DNA of 64,000 nucleotides. Source: Pyrocephalus nanus (taxonomy: Eukaryota > Chordata > Aves > Passeriformes > Tyrannidae). The notes under the pieces are model-generated. The model saw only the letters and a program-made list of their open reading frames with translations, had not been told where the DNA came from and did no database searches. Positions 42,726 through 57,700 of the stretch are shown piece after piece; the stretch's first letter is position 1; each line of letters starts with the position of its first letter. A program made the position numbers and the translations under genes. The stretch is taken from the NCBI GenBank assembly GCA_038380795.1, contig CM076268.1, forward strand, positions 19,348,001 through 19,412,000, written 5' to 3'.

Positions 42726-45700
42726 CTGAAGAAAAGCAATGGGCACAACTTAGTATTACTGTGGTCCAAGTCTTCAAGTAATTACTTTTATTCCTGTTCC
42801 ACAAAGATCCTTCTACCCTCAACTTGGCAAAACAAGTGACAGAAATAACCCATAACCCATCACCAGAAAAAGCTTATGGGACAAATCTAGATCTCTGGTT
42901 CTCATAATTTTTCAGTAGTAACCTAATCATTGTTTATAGATAGCTGGCAATTTATAAGGAAACCTCAGAACCATCTTGAACTGTGGTAAGTACAGAAGCA
43001 GGCTGAAGTCCATAGCAGGGGTTTGGGGTCCGAAAGCTGTGGAAACAGTGCTTTAGCACTGTTCCCTGCAGAACCCTCAGTTTGCCGGCCCTCCAGGACG
43101 TCATGAAATACTTGCACTGCCACAACTTAAAGTATCAATACTAGAGAGTATTTCAAATGGGGCAAAATGAAGCATGGAGAGATAGATACCTCAGCCTCGT
43201 CCTGTATCCACAGGGAGGTTAATATTTACAAACAAGCTCTGTGAGGAAGGGATGTTTCTCATCACAGGTCTAGTGCTTTCCAACAACTTCGTAGCTGTCC
43301 ATACCTTGTGTTTCCATTGTTAAGTGACCCTCAGTTTGTTTAAGAAAACTGGTAAGTCAGGGCTAGGTTATCAAATACAAAACTTAATTAAGCTCATCTG
43401 CCTATTTTTATAAATAAAGTTTCATCCCTACTTCACTCTTGGGTAATTGTGGAGTTTTACTGTATAATCATAAAACATGTTATTTTGGGACATATTATTG
43501 AGACTGGCTTGCCAGTGGTTATTCTGTGCATAGTACAACATTTTGAAACAGTCAGGCTTCTCTTAAAGCAAGCTATCACAATTCAGGCCCAGAACTAGCA
43601 CGAGTTACTTACATTTCTTCTGAAATATTGGGGGGACAACTGCCTGCATCTCCCACAAACACTGTAGCATTTGGATTCTTCTCACCACAGAAGTAGAGAT
43701 CCCTATACTCATTTACCTGAAGAGCCTAGGAAAAGAGGCAGATACCAGATTTTTGCAAAGTTAGTGATTTGGGGTGTTAAAACTGAAACACCTCAAAGTA
43801 ACTCTTGGAATCATATGTTTATGTTCCTTTTTATTTTCAAGCTCTTAATCACTGCCTTTCTGAGGAACTGTCAAGTTCCACATGCAGGATGGTTGGGTAT
43901 CTGAGTTTTTGGCTTCAAATTTACTTAGGCATGGGCTTCTGTCTTGCCAGCTACAGTTCCTGTTCATCCACTTTCACCTGGATCAACTGACTGATCCAGA
44001 GAACCATGGAGCTGCATGAAGATAACCCAGCACCAGCACACTGAAGACATGGCACAATCAGCCAAGGCAAGTCGTGAACGGTTCCCTTGCAGTGGCATCC
44101 TGTACTCACTGCAATCTCAGGGGACACTTCCACATTCAGTAACACCAATAAAATACCTCAGTGATACCCAAACAGGGAGGTCTCACACATCTCCCACCCT
44201 GTACCAGTTCAAGCATTCATTTCATTCATTTTTACTCCAAGGTAGGACACTTACTCCCAAACAGTCCCACCTGTGACCACTGGGTGACCTGCTATGTCAA
44301 ATTGCTCTGTTTCAAGCAGCTGCACCCTTAGATTTCTGGTAGCGCAGCCCCTTATTATTCAGAAATGGCAGCAAGTCAAATTTTACTTCAGAGGAAGCCA
44401 CACTGAAGACAGACACTCAGACATTATGTAAATCCTTTAACCAGCTGTACAGTCATTGAACTTCGACTGGCCACCCAAACAGCAGTCTCTGGAGAGGTTG
44501 TACAATATTTGACTTCATTCTAAACCATAGAGATCAACAATTCAGGCTAGGAATTAGTGCCTCACTGGACAGCTTACCCTGCTGCTGTCCAAGCAGCATT
44601 AGCTCTGTAACACAAAGTCTTTATTCAGTCGCTGAGACTTCCATTTCTCACACAGAGATTAACTTTTGCTTCCTTTTTTGGGGTTGGCTGGTTTGTTCTT
44701 TTTTTATCATGTTGGTGCAAGGAAACAAAACCTGACTTTTAAGAGAACTTCATTTATACTCAAAACCTCTCCAGAAAGCGTGTCTACATTACTCACAGGA
44801 GACTGATGCTACTTTCTACTCACAGTGAGGCCGTATCGGGGGATACTGAAGTACTTGAGCCAGTTCAGCCAGCCCATTACTGAAGGGAGGTTCACTAAGA
44901 GGCCTGAAAAGATCTGAAATACAACAGAAGAGACTGATGAGTCACAAACTATTTACTGCAAATAATGCCACTTCTGCAAATGCTGCAGTTTCCCAGGAGA
45001 GGTGCACTGGGGTTGATGGACCTGCTACTGCTGTCATGCCAGTGCCTACAGGCACGAGGTTGGAGCTTTGCAGCACTTCCAGACAGACGAGCCAACAGCA
45101 CAGCCAAGTACTTCAGCTGAACTGCTTGCAAAGAAGTCAGAAAGGTTTTCTTCATCCACATGAGCTAAGAAGCACATACTCACAATTTCTTACTCAGGAG
45201 AACTGTGTGCTATGGTAGGGCTAGCCAGAGGCTAAAGAAGGATGACTGGAAGATGAGAAAATGGAGAAACAAGAAGCAAAAAAATGGGGAGCCTTAAAGG
45301 CTGCTACTGCTTCAGTTTTCTCCTCTGGCCTACATCTTTTATGCATGCTCTCTCCTGCTTGGAACAAGATTTGCTTTTACTTCTTAGCACAACTAGACTT
45401 CATAGCTAAGCATGACACTTTAGCCTCTACTTCATCACAAGTGATCTTGTGCTTACCCCTCTTTCTTTCAGGGCATGCATGTGCCACTCCTTATATCCTG
45501 TGACTTAACTGAATGTACATCAGCTGCCCTTCACTACACATGCACATCTCTCACCCACAGCAAGCATTTGAAGCAGTACACTATTATTTGGCTTACTGCA
45601 AAAGCAGATTAAATTGCAAATAAAGAATAAGAGAGGGATGCTCACAGTACATACACAGACAGTTACCAGGAACCACCTGACAAGGAGTATCTATCTTGGT

Positions 45701-48700
45701 AGCGTCACCACCACCATTACCTCTTTGAAAAAGAATTCAGAGCTCTTATCTGTGAGCAGGCAAAACTCCTTTCTCTCTTTCTTGCTCTCTTCCTTAAAAG
45801 TGCTTGAGGAAGAGTATTGAAGTAATTTCTTGAACCCAAGGGCAATACTGAATTAAAGAGAGTGTTTGCTCCTGCTAATCCCACTGGGCAATCAAAATTA
45901 ATGCAAAAAAAATTAATAGATCTAGTTTATTTCAAGATTTTTTTTCCCTTTAAGTGTTTTAGTTGATCACTTAGATTTTCAATACTGGAAATGCAGGATT
46001 TTTTTTTTTTAAATTGGGTTTTGTAAGGAAAATTTAAGAAAAAACCCCCACTTTTTAGGGGGCACATTGTTTGGAAAGCCCTGGTGGCATCACACCTACT
46101 GAATTGCACCTGAGCAATGATCTGAGCCTCAGATTGCAAGCTGGCAGGAGAATATCTCTGACTATAATGACAATAAAATCACAGGCATGGGGCTGACATG
46201 CCACTGGACTAGGGATTTTTAGCCTGCCTACGGCTGGCTCAGTGCAGTCCACTCAGTTGGCCTCAGGTCTTTCCTCCTCTCCACCAAAGGAGCACATACA
46301 CCCCTATATACTCACAAGCATCAGGACAAAACAAATCGTGATGAGCAGATTGGCCACAGCCACCACATCCATCCCAGCACTGATAGCCAGAGACATGGCT
46401 GTGGCAGTATAGGACACCAGCACCAGGGTCAGCATGAAGAAGAAGAACCGTCCTGCAACAGCTTGGTATCCTGTCAAAAAACAGAAAGGTCAAAGTCCAG
46501 TAAACAACCACATTATGATTCCCAGAGAGGTGCCTTGGACTCCTATACAAAACAGGCAAAGCAGGAAGGCCAAGTTTGAAGTTGGCAGGAACTGTGCGTG
46601 CTCTAAAGGCCCAAAGAGCATTACCAAAAGATGCTGTCAGGCAGGTCCCCGTCTTAGATTGCTGGTGTCTCTGCCCCTGCCCCAGAGTTCTCCAAAGTTA
46701 TGATGCCAAGCACTAAAATAAGCTGAAGGTTCGAGTAGTTTCATGTTATAGATATGGGAATTAAGCTCTGGCTAAGTCAGAAATCAGATACGTTGGAAGA
46801 TGACAGGTTCAAGAAAGCATCGATTTTTACCAATCATCCAGTAACTGATGCATGAGAATATGATGGCTGGAGCAGTTCTCATGGGCAGCAGATCTCCTAT
46901 CATCAAGGCCAGGAAGTAGGCAGACACACGGTAATATCCACTGGTGTACTGATGGCTGCGAGGACAGGAAGGAGGGGAGTTGTACAGGTTTAGAGGTCAT
47001 CTAGGAAGCAGGCTCACCATGTGTGTTTAGTTTATCCTGATTCAGTTTCTGCTCTTTCTACCACTGTCTCCTTGTCTATGTGAAAATTCCTCTGTGCTAT
47101 CACTTCCCACTCTGTAAAGCAAGGTCTGATCTGTCTTACAGACCCTGCAGTCAAACTGACAACCCTCCAAGGAATGGGAAGGAAAGGCTGTGTGATTGAT
47201 AAGTAATATTGGAAAAAAACTCCCAAATCTGTTTTCAAAGAGAATGATCCTTAACACAAGAGCGTGAAGAAGTATTAGACAGCTATTAAACTGGAGGAAC
47301 ACTTCATCCACTGCTAACTCATACAGATGCTTCCAGAGAAGAAGGAATGGTACCCAACAATGGAAAAACACCTTTAGGACATCAACTCGCCCCCTGTTCA
47401 CAGGGCAATTATATGTCATTGTGACTACTTTGCTGCTTAATTGAGCTTGTGAGAGGATGCTTTAACTGGTGAGGTGCCTAAATCCCCATTGACACAACTA
47501 GTAAGCTGCACTGGCAAGCAGGGCAGACTGGGAAGAAATGGCAGCATGGGGCAGTTTCACTACTGAGCAGCTGTTGGGGGCAATATTAAACTGCTCTGAG
47601 CAACCTGTAGGTGGACACGTGCATTCCAGGCATAAATCTCCAATTTCCTCTTTGCTGCACAGGATCTGTCTCTTGCCCTTCCATTGCATGAGCTGCAGGC
47701 TACTCCAAACTACATTTTCAATATATACGTACATATATATCTGTGTGTATATTATATATACATGCACTTACATATATACATACAAACACATAAACATACA
47801 TATAATGATACATGATATTATAAATAAAGTAATAATTAAATAAAACTATAAATAGTTATGAATAACATAATTATTTATAAAATAATTATGTACAATAAAT
47901 ACAATAACAATGTCATAACCAAGCACATCTCTCTAAATAGAGATATGCACTTGATTATTAGGGAAGTCTTGTAAGCCAGCCAGCAGCCCCCTTTATCTGA
48001 GCATGAGTTGCAAAGCTTTTCCAAGAACTCTCCCATCATCTTTGCACAGTGTTGCCCCTTTAGGACCATTGCAAGACAGCATTTCAGCCCTGTGAGCAAG
48101 TGGGCAAGCAGGGTTCACAGTCTGCAGAATTCACATGCAGATTTCAAAACCAACTGTTACCAAAAAGTGAGTAGGAAAAGCACTTCGCAGAAAACTGTTA
48201 ACACAGCAAGTAAGTAAAAGCATTTCCTCGTTCCCCCAGCTCCCTCCTCTACAGACTAATTTAGCATTACTATTACAATCTGATGTTGCAAGCAAGCAGT
48301 CAAGTCTTTCGTGGAAATAATTTTGTTTAGGGTGTAAGATACTCCCTTCCACCTCATTCAAGGGTATGAGACAGTCCAAGTGCCTTACTACTTACACAAA
48401 TAGTTTCTTGTCTCTGATGAATAGCTCAATTGCAGAGACACTGGAAAAACACTGGTTTGTGGTGACGAAAAACAAGGATCCAACCCTAGAAGGCAAAACA
48501 GAACAGCTGAAAAGTGAGACAACAGCCTAGATCAAACACTGTTAGCCTTAGACATCACCATACCACCAAGTCAGTGCTTTTCTGTCTCTGTCCACAGAAT
48601 GGAGATGTTTAATTGTGCTCTTGTAGATCTTAGATGTATCCTTTACCTTGTCTTTCACGTCCCCTTTGTACATATGTGCAAGCCTGACAGAACTGTGGTC

Positions 48701-51700
48701 CCTTTAGGAACTCTGGCAATTCCATGCTGCAGTGCACAGAGGTTTGTGAACCCAACCCTCCTTTGTGTCCCAAGTGGATCCCAAGGTCTTCCCTGTGTGT
48801 CAAAGCTGTCTGCTACAGATAGAAAAATGAGCAAAGCTGTGGCTTTTCAACTTACCGATTCTGAATACCGCTTCGGTCCAATTTTACACCAAAAAAGATT
48901 GCACCCACAACCAAGGCTAGGATTACAGTCACTGCAATCTACAAGTGGAGAGAAGAAAGGAAAAAGGGAGCCCTTCAGATAAGTAAATAGGAAATAACAT
49001 TACTAAGCCATATGCAGGGTTTAAGATTCACACCTGCCTAAAGCCTTGTTGTTTTGAGGCAATGTATACCTATGACACACACAGTCAAAATCTCTATGAC
49101 AATTTCTCAGATTTTATCCTCTTCAATTTTCTACTTCTTCTGATCTTCTTTGGCTGGGAGAAGTTGGTAGCAGCACATTCATAGAATAACCCAGTGTAAA
49201 ACTTAAAGTGAGGCACAAAATTAACATCACCCTAGAAGCTCCCCATATAAACCATAGAATGGAGTACTTCCCCCCTCTCTCCAATCTTCAGTGAAGTAGT
49301 CCTTGTGCTAAATGAAAACAGAGATTTTTTCCAAAGCCCACAAAGGTAGCTGAGCATCTCACTCCATTTATGTGACAGTAGCACAGGACTCTCCTGTTTT
49401 CCTATGTGCCTTTGAAAACAAATTCTGTCCTACAAACTGCAGACTGTGGGACTGACAGCAGAAAGACTGAGGCTTTTAGCTACTGTTACCTACTTGTGCA
49501 ACAGATGCCTGTGGGTTCCTGATGAGATTTTTCAGGGAACGTTTGGACACCCAGTACAGCTGGGTGAGGAATCCATTTGCATAGGTAATCTCATGCTCCT
49601 GCTTGGATACTCTCTGCTTGCTTCCCCGTCCAAGCTCCACTTTCCTCAGTGCTTCCTTTGTGCTCTGATATAGGCTGGAGCTGAGGTATTTCTGGTGCAG
49701 CACATCTACCACACTGCTGTCCACGTTATCTTCTGCCACTCCATTTTCACTGCTCATCTCTGAGTGAGAAAAACAAGATTTTTTTTCCTGAGGCTTGTGA
49801 TTTCCCATGAACCTGACTTTCACATATGGCCCATTAACATGCTCAGAAATTCTGGAGGCTGAATAAAAAGGGCAAAAATGCCCAGAGAATTTTATTTGTT
49901 CAAACCTTAGCTCTGAGTTTAAGAGGCTAGCTTGAGTGAGAGGGTTTTCCTAGTTTTAATTGAACCTAGCTAATCTGTCCATACTTTGCAGCATAAAAAG
50001 AGTCATATTTTTAGAATGAGGCACCAGAAAACCTTTGTTTCACTGAATTTGTGGGACATCGAAGTTTGCTCTAATTCAATTTCCCATCCCCAAAAAGCAC
50101 CATTAAAAAAACCTGTTCCATTATAAACCTTCAGTCATAGATATGCTACAGCATCCCCAAACAAATATTTCCAAACATTCTGCTCACTATATTATTAGAG
50201 AGTTTGTTCTCTAATCTAGTTGCAGTCTTTTTCACTCTCCTGAAAATACATCGATCTTTAGCATATCTACCCTGTCTTCTCTGCAGCAGCCTCTTATGTG
50301 ACTGAAAACTTCTGTCATCTGTCACGTTTCTCCTGAGACTAAGCAGTTCTAGTTTTTCCACTCTTTCCCACACAAGTTTTTTAAATTTCTCATATTTATC
50401 ACTGCTGTCCTATATTACTGAAGGGGAAAAAAAAATTCATTTTAAAAGCTTCTGAGATCTTTAAAGAAGCCCAAAGCAAAGTACACCTATTAGTAGGAAA
50501 AATAAGATAATGAAGTGCCTTTAGACTGAAGGAAACCTACTGAACAAAAGCTTGCCATCCCCACATACAACTTCCCTTCTACACCAGCCAACAGTGGGTT
50601 AATCCTCACAATTTACCTTTTCCTGTGTCCACAGGTCTGCGATCTTCCTTGCTTGCTGCCACAGCAGTTGAATCGCCATTTATTACATCAAGGAAGAAGT
50701 CAGCTGGATTGTTGAAGGGTTCACATTCATATCCTTAAAACAAACAAAAAACCAAACAAAACCCACACGTTTTGTATTGCACAGAGCACAGTTTAGAAGG
50801 TCAGGTCTAATACTGTATCACTTTTCCATAACCCTATTACAAGAAAAATTCACTGCTTTTTATAAGCACAATATTATGTCAGTAGAATGGACAGGATTTA
50901 GGAGATGGTGAATCTGAGCTATCTAAAGAGAGCTTCGAAGTTCCTTATTCTCCACTACTTTCAGGTGAGGAGAAATCTGTAACTTGCTCCTACACAGCTC
51001 AGTATGGACAACTCTTGCCTCCGTCCCAGTGCTGTTCAACCACATCCCAGTCTGTAAGATACAGAGTTCCTCAACAGGGGTTCCTGGGTGTCTGTTCTAC
51101 AGCCTGAGATACTTCTTTTGGTGTCTCAGCCCTTGCTGGTGTTTCTTTGGTCACAAGGAAGAGGAAGGGCTGTCCAAGAGCAGCTTCTTATAACATGGTT
51201 CTAGCTTTGGGACAAGGAGGAAAGAAAAAAAAAAAAAAAAACAACAACAAAGATGATTTTCCTATAACTTGCCTGAGAGAAAGGAAGTGAAGTGGGCTAC
51301 TAAGAGGAAGAGTAGAAGCAGTGACATTGGTTACAGCATCTCCCTTAAAGCCAGGGAAAGATTAAAATTTAATGTGTCCACACATCTAGACTGGATTGGA
51401 AGTTCACATTCTTTGTTCATTATAGTCATAAAACTTCACTCTGCTTACTTGGAGAGAGAGCAGCCACTCATCAGTGCCACTACTAACCCAACTTAGGATA
51501 CACCATAATTTTGTCCTCTTGGTCACCCACCTGCATTCAGTCTAGAACATATTTTTGGATCAATCTGTACAGACTGCTGCCAAACTGCAGGCTGTGGTTC
51601 AACACCCACCAGATCTGCCACCAGGGCCTGGTAGCAGCATCATCTTGTCTGTTGGACATCACGCTTCTACATGCCCAAGTGATTCTTAGTTTTTGCCCTG

Positions 51701-54700
51701 ATGCCAGACAAAACAAAGGCATTTTCGGTTTTGTCATTCTATTTTTCTCCTGTTCTAACATAACACTACTCACACTGTATATGTAGAGTCTCTGGCATCC
51801 TACTGATAAAACAGCACAGGACTGTTGTCCCATGCTAAGGTGAAAATCTACTCACAGATTTAACTCATTTGCCACTTGCCTTTGCTCTTGGCATGGAAGA
51901 CTTACCAATAGAACTAAAGTACTCCAGGGCCTGCTTTGCAGGACCATGGTACAGCACCTTTCCTGAAGCCAGCAGTGTCAGACTGTCAAACAGCTTGAAT
52001 ATGGAATAGCGGGGCTGATGGATAGAAAATATGATGGTTCTACCTCTTCTTGAGAGCCTGAAATAGAAATAAAACATCTCTCAAATACACCACACTTTGA
52101 ATTTCAGAAAGGCCATGTTAATCCAAGCAAAAAACAAGTATCCAAATCGAAGAAAAATACTTGTCAACTTCTTAGGGTCTTGACTCAGAAAAACTGTCGT
52201 TCCCCTTCTCTGTCCCTGTGTCAGACGCTGCCTGCGAGACCTTCAAGACAGCACGCATCGTTACAAGAGACCATCACTGCAGTCCAGGTGGACAAAGTAT
52301 GATGTTGTCTGTAGCTAGCAAAGCCTGAGGCCACAGCTGTGTATAAACCCTCCTTACATGTTTTCTGTACCAGACACCAACTTGACTAACTGGAACAGTC
52401 CTGCACTCAATGGCAGTACCAGGCTTTACACAGCAGGCTGTGGAAATCTGGCCAGCTGGGATTTCTCTTAGCTTTTCTGTTGAAGATTAACTCTCAAGAA
52501 AATTCAAAACACGTTTTCCTTGAGGTTTGTCAGACACTCTTTCAAGTGCTTTAGCACTGATGCTCGTTAAGTACCCTTGACAATCAAAGACAAACAGCAG
52601 AACAAGATGTCCCCAGCAAGCAAAACAAGACAACATGCTACAAACCCAGGAGGAGGACTAGGAAGTCACTGTCATTAAATAAGCCTTTTTTGGTCCTCCT
52701 TGAACATAACTTTGTTCTAATTGTCAAATGACAGTTCATCTCTGAAACATAGGAGATGAAGGTAAACACTGAAGGTAAATCTGCAGGTGAAGTCTTACCT
52801 GAGTTCAAAGCTCTTGCCAGAGAAGGGAAAAGCCTTTTTTAACAGACTCAGATGGAAGGCCAAGAAATTATGAGTACAAGGCCTGACCTCCCAGTCCTCC
52901 CCTTTTTGTGACAAATGGAAGCTGTCCAAGCTACATCTGCTTTTTGGGCTCCAGTCCAATGCTTGCTGTGCAAAGATTCCCATAAACTTAAAAAGGCTTT
53001 GGACACAACCCAAATAATTTAGTACCACTTCTGCATCTATTTGTCTAGCTTTTCTTTTTTTTAAAGAGCGCTACAGATACTCGTAAGAACATTCATTTTT
53101 TTACTAATGACTTGACAACAAAATTGCAACAGAGCCCTGAAGAACTGACTCTTACTTCTTCAAAAGGATGAGGACTGCATTTGCTGTGCTGGCATCAAGG
53201 CCAGTTGTTGGTTCATCCAGAAAAAGGACTGGTGGCTCTGTGATGAGCTCCATCCCAATGTTGGTTCTCTTCCGTTCCCCTCCAGACACTCCCCGGATCA
53301 ATTCAGTTCCTACCTACGAGCAGAAGAAATCAGATACTTTCAACAAGACCTAGTCAGTGCATGTCCTGGAGTTGAGGGCTCTCTGCATCCAGCAGCCCTT
53401 TTCATTTTCAGAGTTCCAGTAATGAATTCTAGGGCCAGGAGCAGATGATGGGTTTGACTCAGTTTGAGGGACTGTGTAGCAGTAAGCTGAGCCTGATTTT
53501 CAAAGGTACCAGGTGCCTTATGACTTCAAGGGACAAGGATGACACTGATAAGGAAGAGACAGAATGAAACCACAGCAGTCAGAGGAGGCATTGGTGTTTG
53601 TTGGTAGCTTGCCTGCTACTAAAGTATGAGTGGGGTAAGTAAAGTAATAATAAAGTAAGAGTAAATATGCTGCTGGGAGGAACAAGCTCTGCACAGATAC
53701 TCTTCATCACAGATCAGTTTTCCATCCCTCACAGCTTTCAGCATTGTAAAAACAATTTCCCTATCTTGTCCCACAAAGCCAGGAAGTGACTGAGCAGCTT
53801 TCCAAGGTACAATGACTAAGCGACTTTTTCCCCTCTGACTTTATACAACATGTTGGACATGGTCCAAAATCTTCTCATTTTAGTAGCAAATACACAGACT
53901 TCTTTCCAAGCTCCCTCCTGAGCTGGAGACTAATTTCTTTCCTGCAGTATGGTTTACTCAGGTTCCTGTTTAGCTTCACATGGCTGTACTACATACACCA
54001 TACTGTCCATAGACAAGCAGTTCAGTTTCCAGAGGTAGTATGATTTCTGAGAAAGGTACTCTCACTGCTCACCTTAACATCAGCCACTTTGTTTAATCCC
54101 AGCTCACTGATTATCTGGGTGACTCGCTCTTCCTTCTCTTTAATGCTGATAGAGCTGGGGAGTCGCAGGGCAGCAGAGAACTGCAGGTTCTCCCTCACCG
54201 TCATTGTGCCCATGACAACATCATCCTGAAAGCAGTAAAAAGAGACAGTTGGAAAGACTCCTCAGTTACCTGAGTGGGCACCAGAGTCCCTGCAGTAGCA
54301 GTCGCTGTTTGAGGACCCCAGTGGAAACTGGACTGAGAGACAATGCTTCCAAATTTACATGACATGAAATTCAAGGTCACTCAGTAGCAGTTAAGCAGAG
54401 AATGCAGCTCTGCAGGCCTCACAGCTTCCACCAAGCACCACCTAAGCCTGCTTTCAGGCTCAGGAATTCAAGTGCAGACAGTACCACTCTGTACAGCACA
54501 TGCATTTTTCTTACTAGCCAAAGCAAGGCAGAGTAGGTAGCTGATTTTGTAACGAGTTACATTTCTGTCAGTCCAGCTGAAGCCAAAAGACATTGCTAGT
54601 GCTCAGTGCTCAAGGTAGAGACATTCAGGGAGCCACCCAGGTCAGCTCTGTTGCCAATTACAAGCTGTATTTTGTGGTCCAAAGCACCTGCCAAGTTCAG

Positions 54701-57700
54701 CTGCCAACGAGGAGCTTTCCTCAGGTCCTTGCTGGCAACAGCTTCTCAGAGAAACAAGAATATTGCACCAAGATACTCCTAATTTTCTTCATGTCTCAAA
54801 TAATCTATAACTCTTGGACACAAGACTGTACTCTAAGGGCTACCCCTTTACAAAAGCTTCAACAGTCATATGTACTTTGAGTGAGAATCAAATCTATCCA
54901 GTTGACAGACATTTGAACAGCTTACACCAACCAGCAACAACCATGAGCCAAACAGAGTTGTCATCAGGTCTATCCAGAGATCCATGCCTCTCCCTCATCC
55001 CTACTTTGATATTTGTGTCAATTCTGCATCCTACCGTGAGAGAAGGGTTGGGCAGCTGCTGAGAAACATGCCTGTTAAATCAGGCACCTTTCAAATCTAG
55101 TGCCCTTTGGAACACATATCCCCAAAGCTGCAGGGCAGCAGATTCTCGCCTGCTTTGGGACTCTTCTCACATCAGATATAGTTGATCAGTAGCACAAATG
55201 AGATGTCAGCCAACCATGTTTTGCACTGGAGTTAACAGAGGAAGACAGAATATGCTGTTCTGCTGCCAAAGCTGGTTTAGACATTTCCTATCATCCCACA
55301 ACCCCCCAGTCTTTGAGCTTAACCTCCCATTCCCCACCCTCAGATCCACCAATACAACTGTTGGGTCATCACACTGGAAGCTAACTGCGAATTTAAGCTA
55401 CCTAAATACCAAACATAACAAACCATAGCATGACACCTTCAGTCTCGAGGCATGAATGGAGAGAGCACCAGCAGTTTTATAGAGATAACACATGACTTAG
55501 CATGTCTACATGCTTATCTGCATAAAACTGATCTTAAAATGATGTATGTATTTAGGATTTAAGTGTTGTTTGTAGTTTTTGGGCCATCTTTATTGATCTA
55601 AGAAGTACTGCACAGGACGGGAGGGGAGAAACCATTCAATGTCTCATCAAGTTGCCTATCATTTTATGATTTATGATTGGTTGCTTTGGACATTTGAGAG
55701 ACAAATGTCTCAAACTGGGATCGCTTGCAAGAAACTTCCTGGCCATTCACTAGGATTTGGGGATCTTTGACCAGCAGGATCAAGATTCAGCACCATTCTT
55801 GCCACATGCATTCTCCCAGAACCCCCCAGCTGGCAGCTTTCAGCTGCCTATTTCACATCTGCCTGCAGTCAGAACCCTGTATGGTTTCCAGATTTGGATG
55901 CTCATATGGCTGCCAAGAATCCCCTTCTCCCCAGGTCCCCCAGGGCTTTGAGGGTCTATTATTGGTTCAGGCCTCCACCCACTTCCGCAGATTCAGATGG
56001 CTTTTCCTGTCTCTGCGTGGAATGAAGCTCTGTCACAGCCAGCCAGAATCAGAGGAAGAACAGCAGGGATCTACTTATTTCCTAGAATTATTGTCTGATA
56101 GTTTGAAGGTACTTCTGCCAGCTAGGACTGCTTCTGAGTTTAATAACAAGAGATTTTGGGTGTCAAGGGTTTTTTTCCTCACATTTTCTTTTAAATCTTT
56201 GCTAGTACTTCAGGGCAGAGCCCAAAGAACAAGCCACAGCAGCCCAGTGATTTGGGCAGTAGCCCATGTGGCTTTGGGAAGACAAACATCTCTGTGCTTG
56301 ACTAGGATGGAGTAACAGTTTGATCTTCTTGTCTTCCATATCCCAGAAAAATAATAAATATATAGCATTGGAGTTATCAAATCAGACTCTGTGGGGACCA
56401 CTGAAAACTACCTAACCTACTAGTTCATGCTTTGCTCATTTTATATGGTCTTCCATCCCGAGGGCTCCCAGCCCTTACTGAATGTGGTTACTCACCTGCA
56501 CAACATATCCCGAGATGCACTTGAAATTTGGAGGTTGTGGGATGCCATCTATAAGCACTTCTCCAGACAGGCCTGCTGGGTCCTTTCTGGCAGCCAGCAC
56601 ATCTAGGAGACTTCAGACAAACACCAGGTATTAGGTTTTGCAATAACAGCTGCTTTTACCTTTGACTGGATAAGCACACCAGGCAGGACTGCGGTTCCAG
56701 CCTGCTCACAGCATGCCACAAACCAAAGGACACAGAAAGGGGTTTCCTCTACTCTGGGGGCTTTAGCTCTTTGTACAGAAAGCCTGGGATACATGCAGGA
56801 TTTTCCAGCACACTGTGTGCCACAGCAGTATGGCAGTATACAGACACTCACAATTCACAACAGTGAACCCCCTACGGACATAAACTCAGTCTGTGTATTT
56901 ACAACTAACCTCAAACGCACAGAGAAAAAAGCACCCTGCCAAGTCTCTGCAGGCTGCTCTCCAGCCAGGGGAGCACAGAACTAACTCCTTTGATCTCAAG
57001 GAAATTAATCCAAATTGGTATAAACAAGACAGGAGTTAAGATTAATTCTAGAAAGTAACTTTTTAACGTATCACTGGATTCTCCTTCCTGCCAATGCAGA
57101 GGCCAGCCTGTCTGCTAGCAAAGTAAACTGCCCTGACGAAGCACTGCTCTTGAAAGCATACTGAGTAACCAGCACCTTAGAAAGGAAGATCAAGGGTCAC
57201 CACAAAGACACCTGTGTGAACCCTGACCATATTTGCCAATGTCTGACATTTTCAAAGGCAGAGAGTGACAAAGAGCTCTCTTGCCATGGTTATACAGGAG
57301 AGAAAACAGCATTAACGCCATTAGGTGGAGATAGTCTGCACAATATTTCTCTGTGCTTTAGTCCAAAAACCTCAAGCATACGTGCACCCCAACCTGGAGG
57401 CCACAGCAAAGTTGGGGTAAGGATCCAGAGCATCCTGTAGACTCTAGTATTGTATGACAACATATTCTTGTCAGTTGTCAGAGAGGGGCCTGGCGCAGCA
57501 GCTTCAAGGAAGTCTTGCTGCAGTGAGTTCATAGGGGATGACACCTATCATGCCCATGAGCTTGTGCCCCATCCTCACCCCATCACCAGTCAGGACAGTG
57601 CCTACATCTGAGCTCCAGTCACCCCAGTTCCACCTGGTATCTAAATTCAGGACACTACCAAAGGTGACTGCAGTAATATGGACCAATTGGAGCAGATGAG

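Noticed and set aside
55725..56315. 196-codon plus-strand open frame inside an ABCG2 intron
   Set aside because: Antisense to ABCG2, low-similarity product without motifs; chance length in moderately GC-rich sequence.
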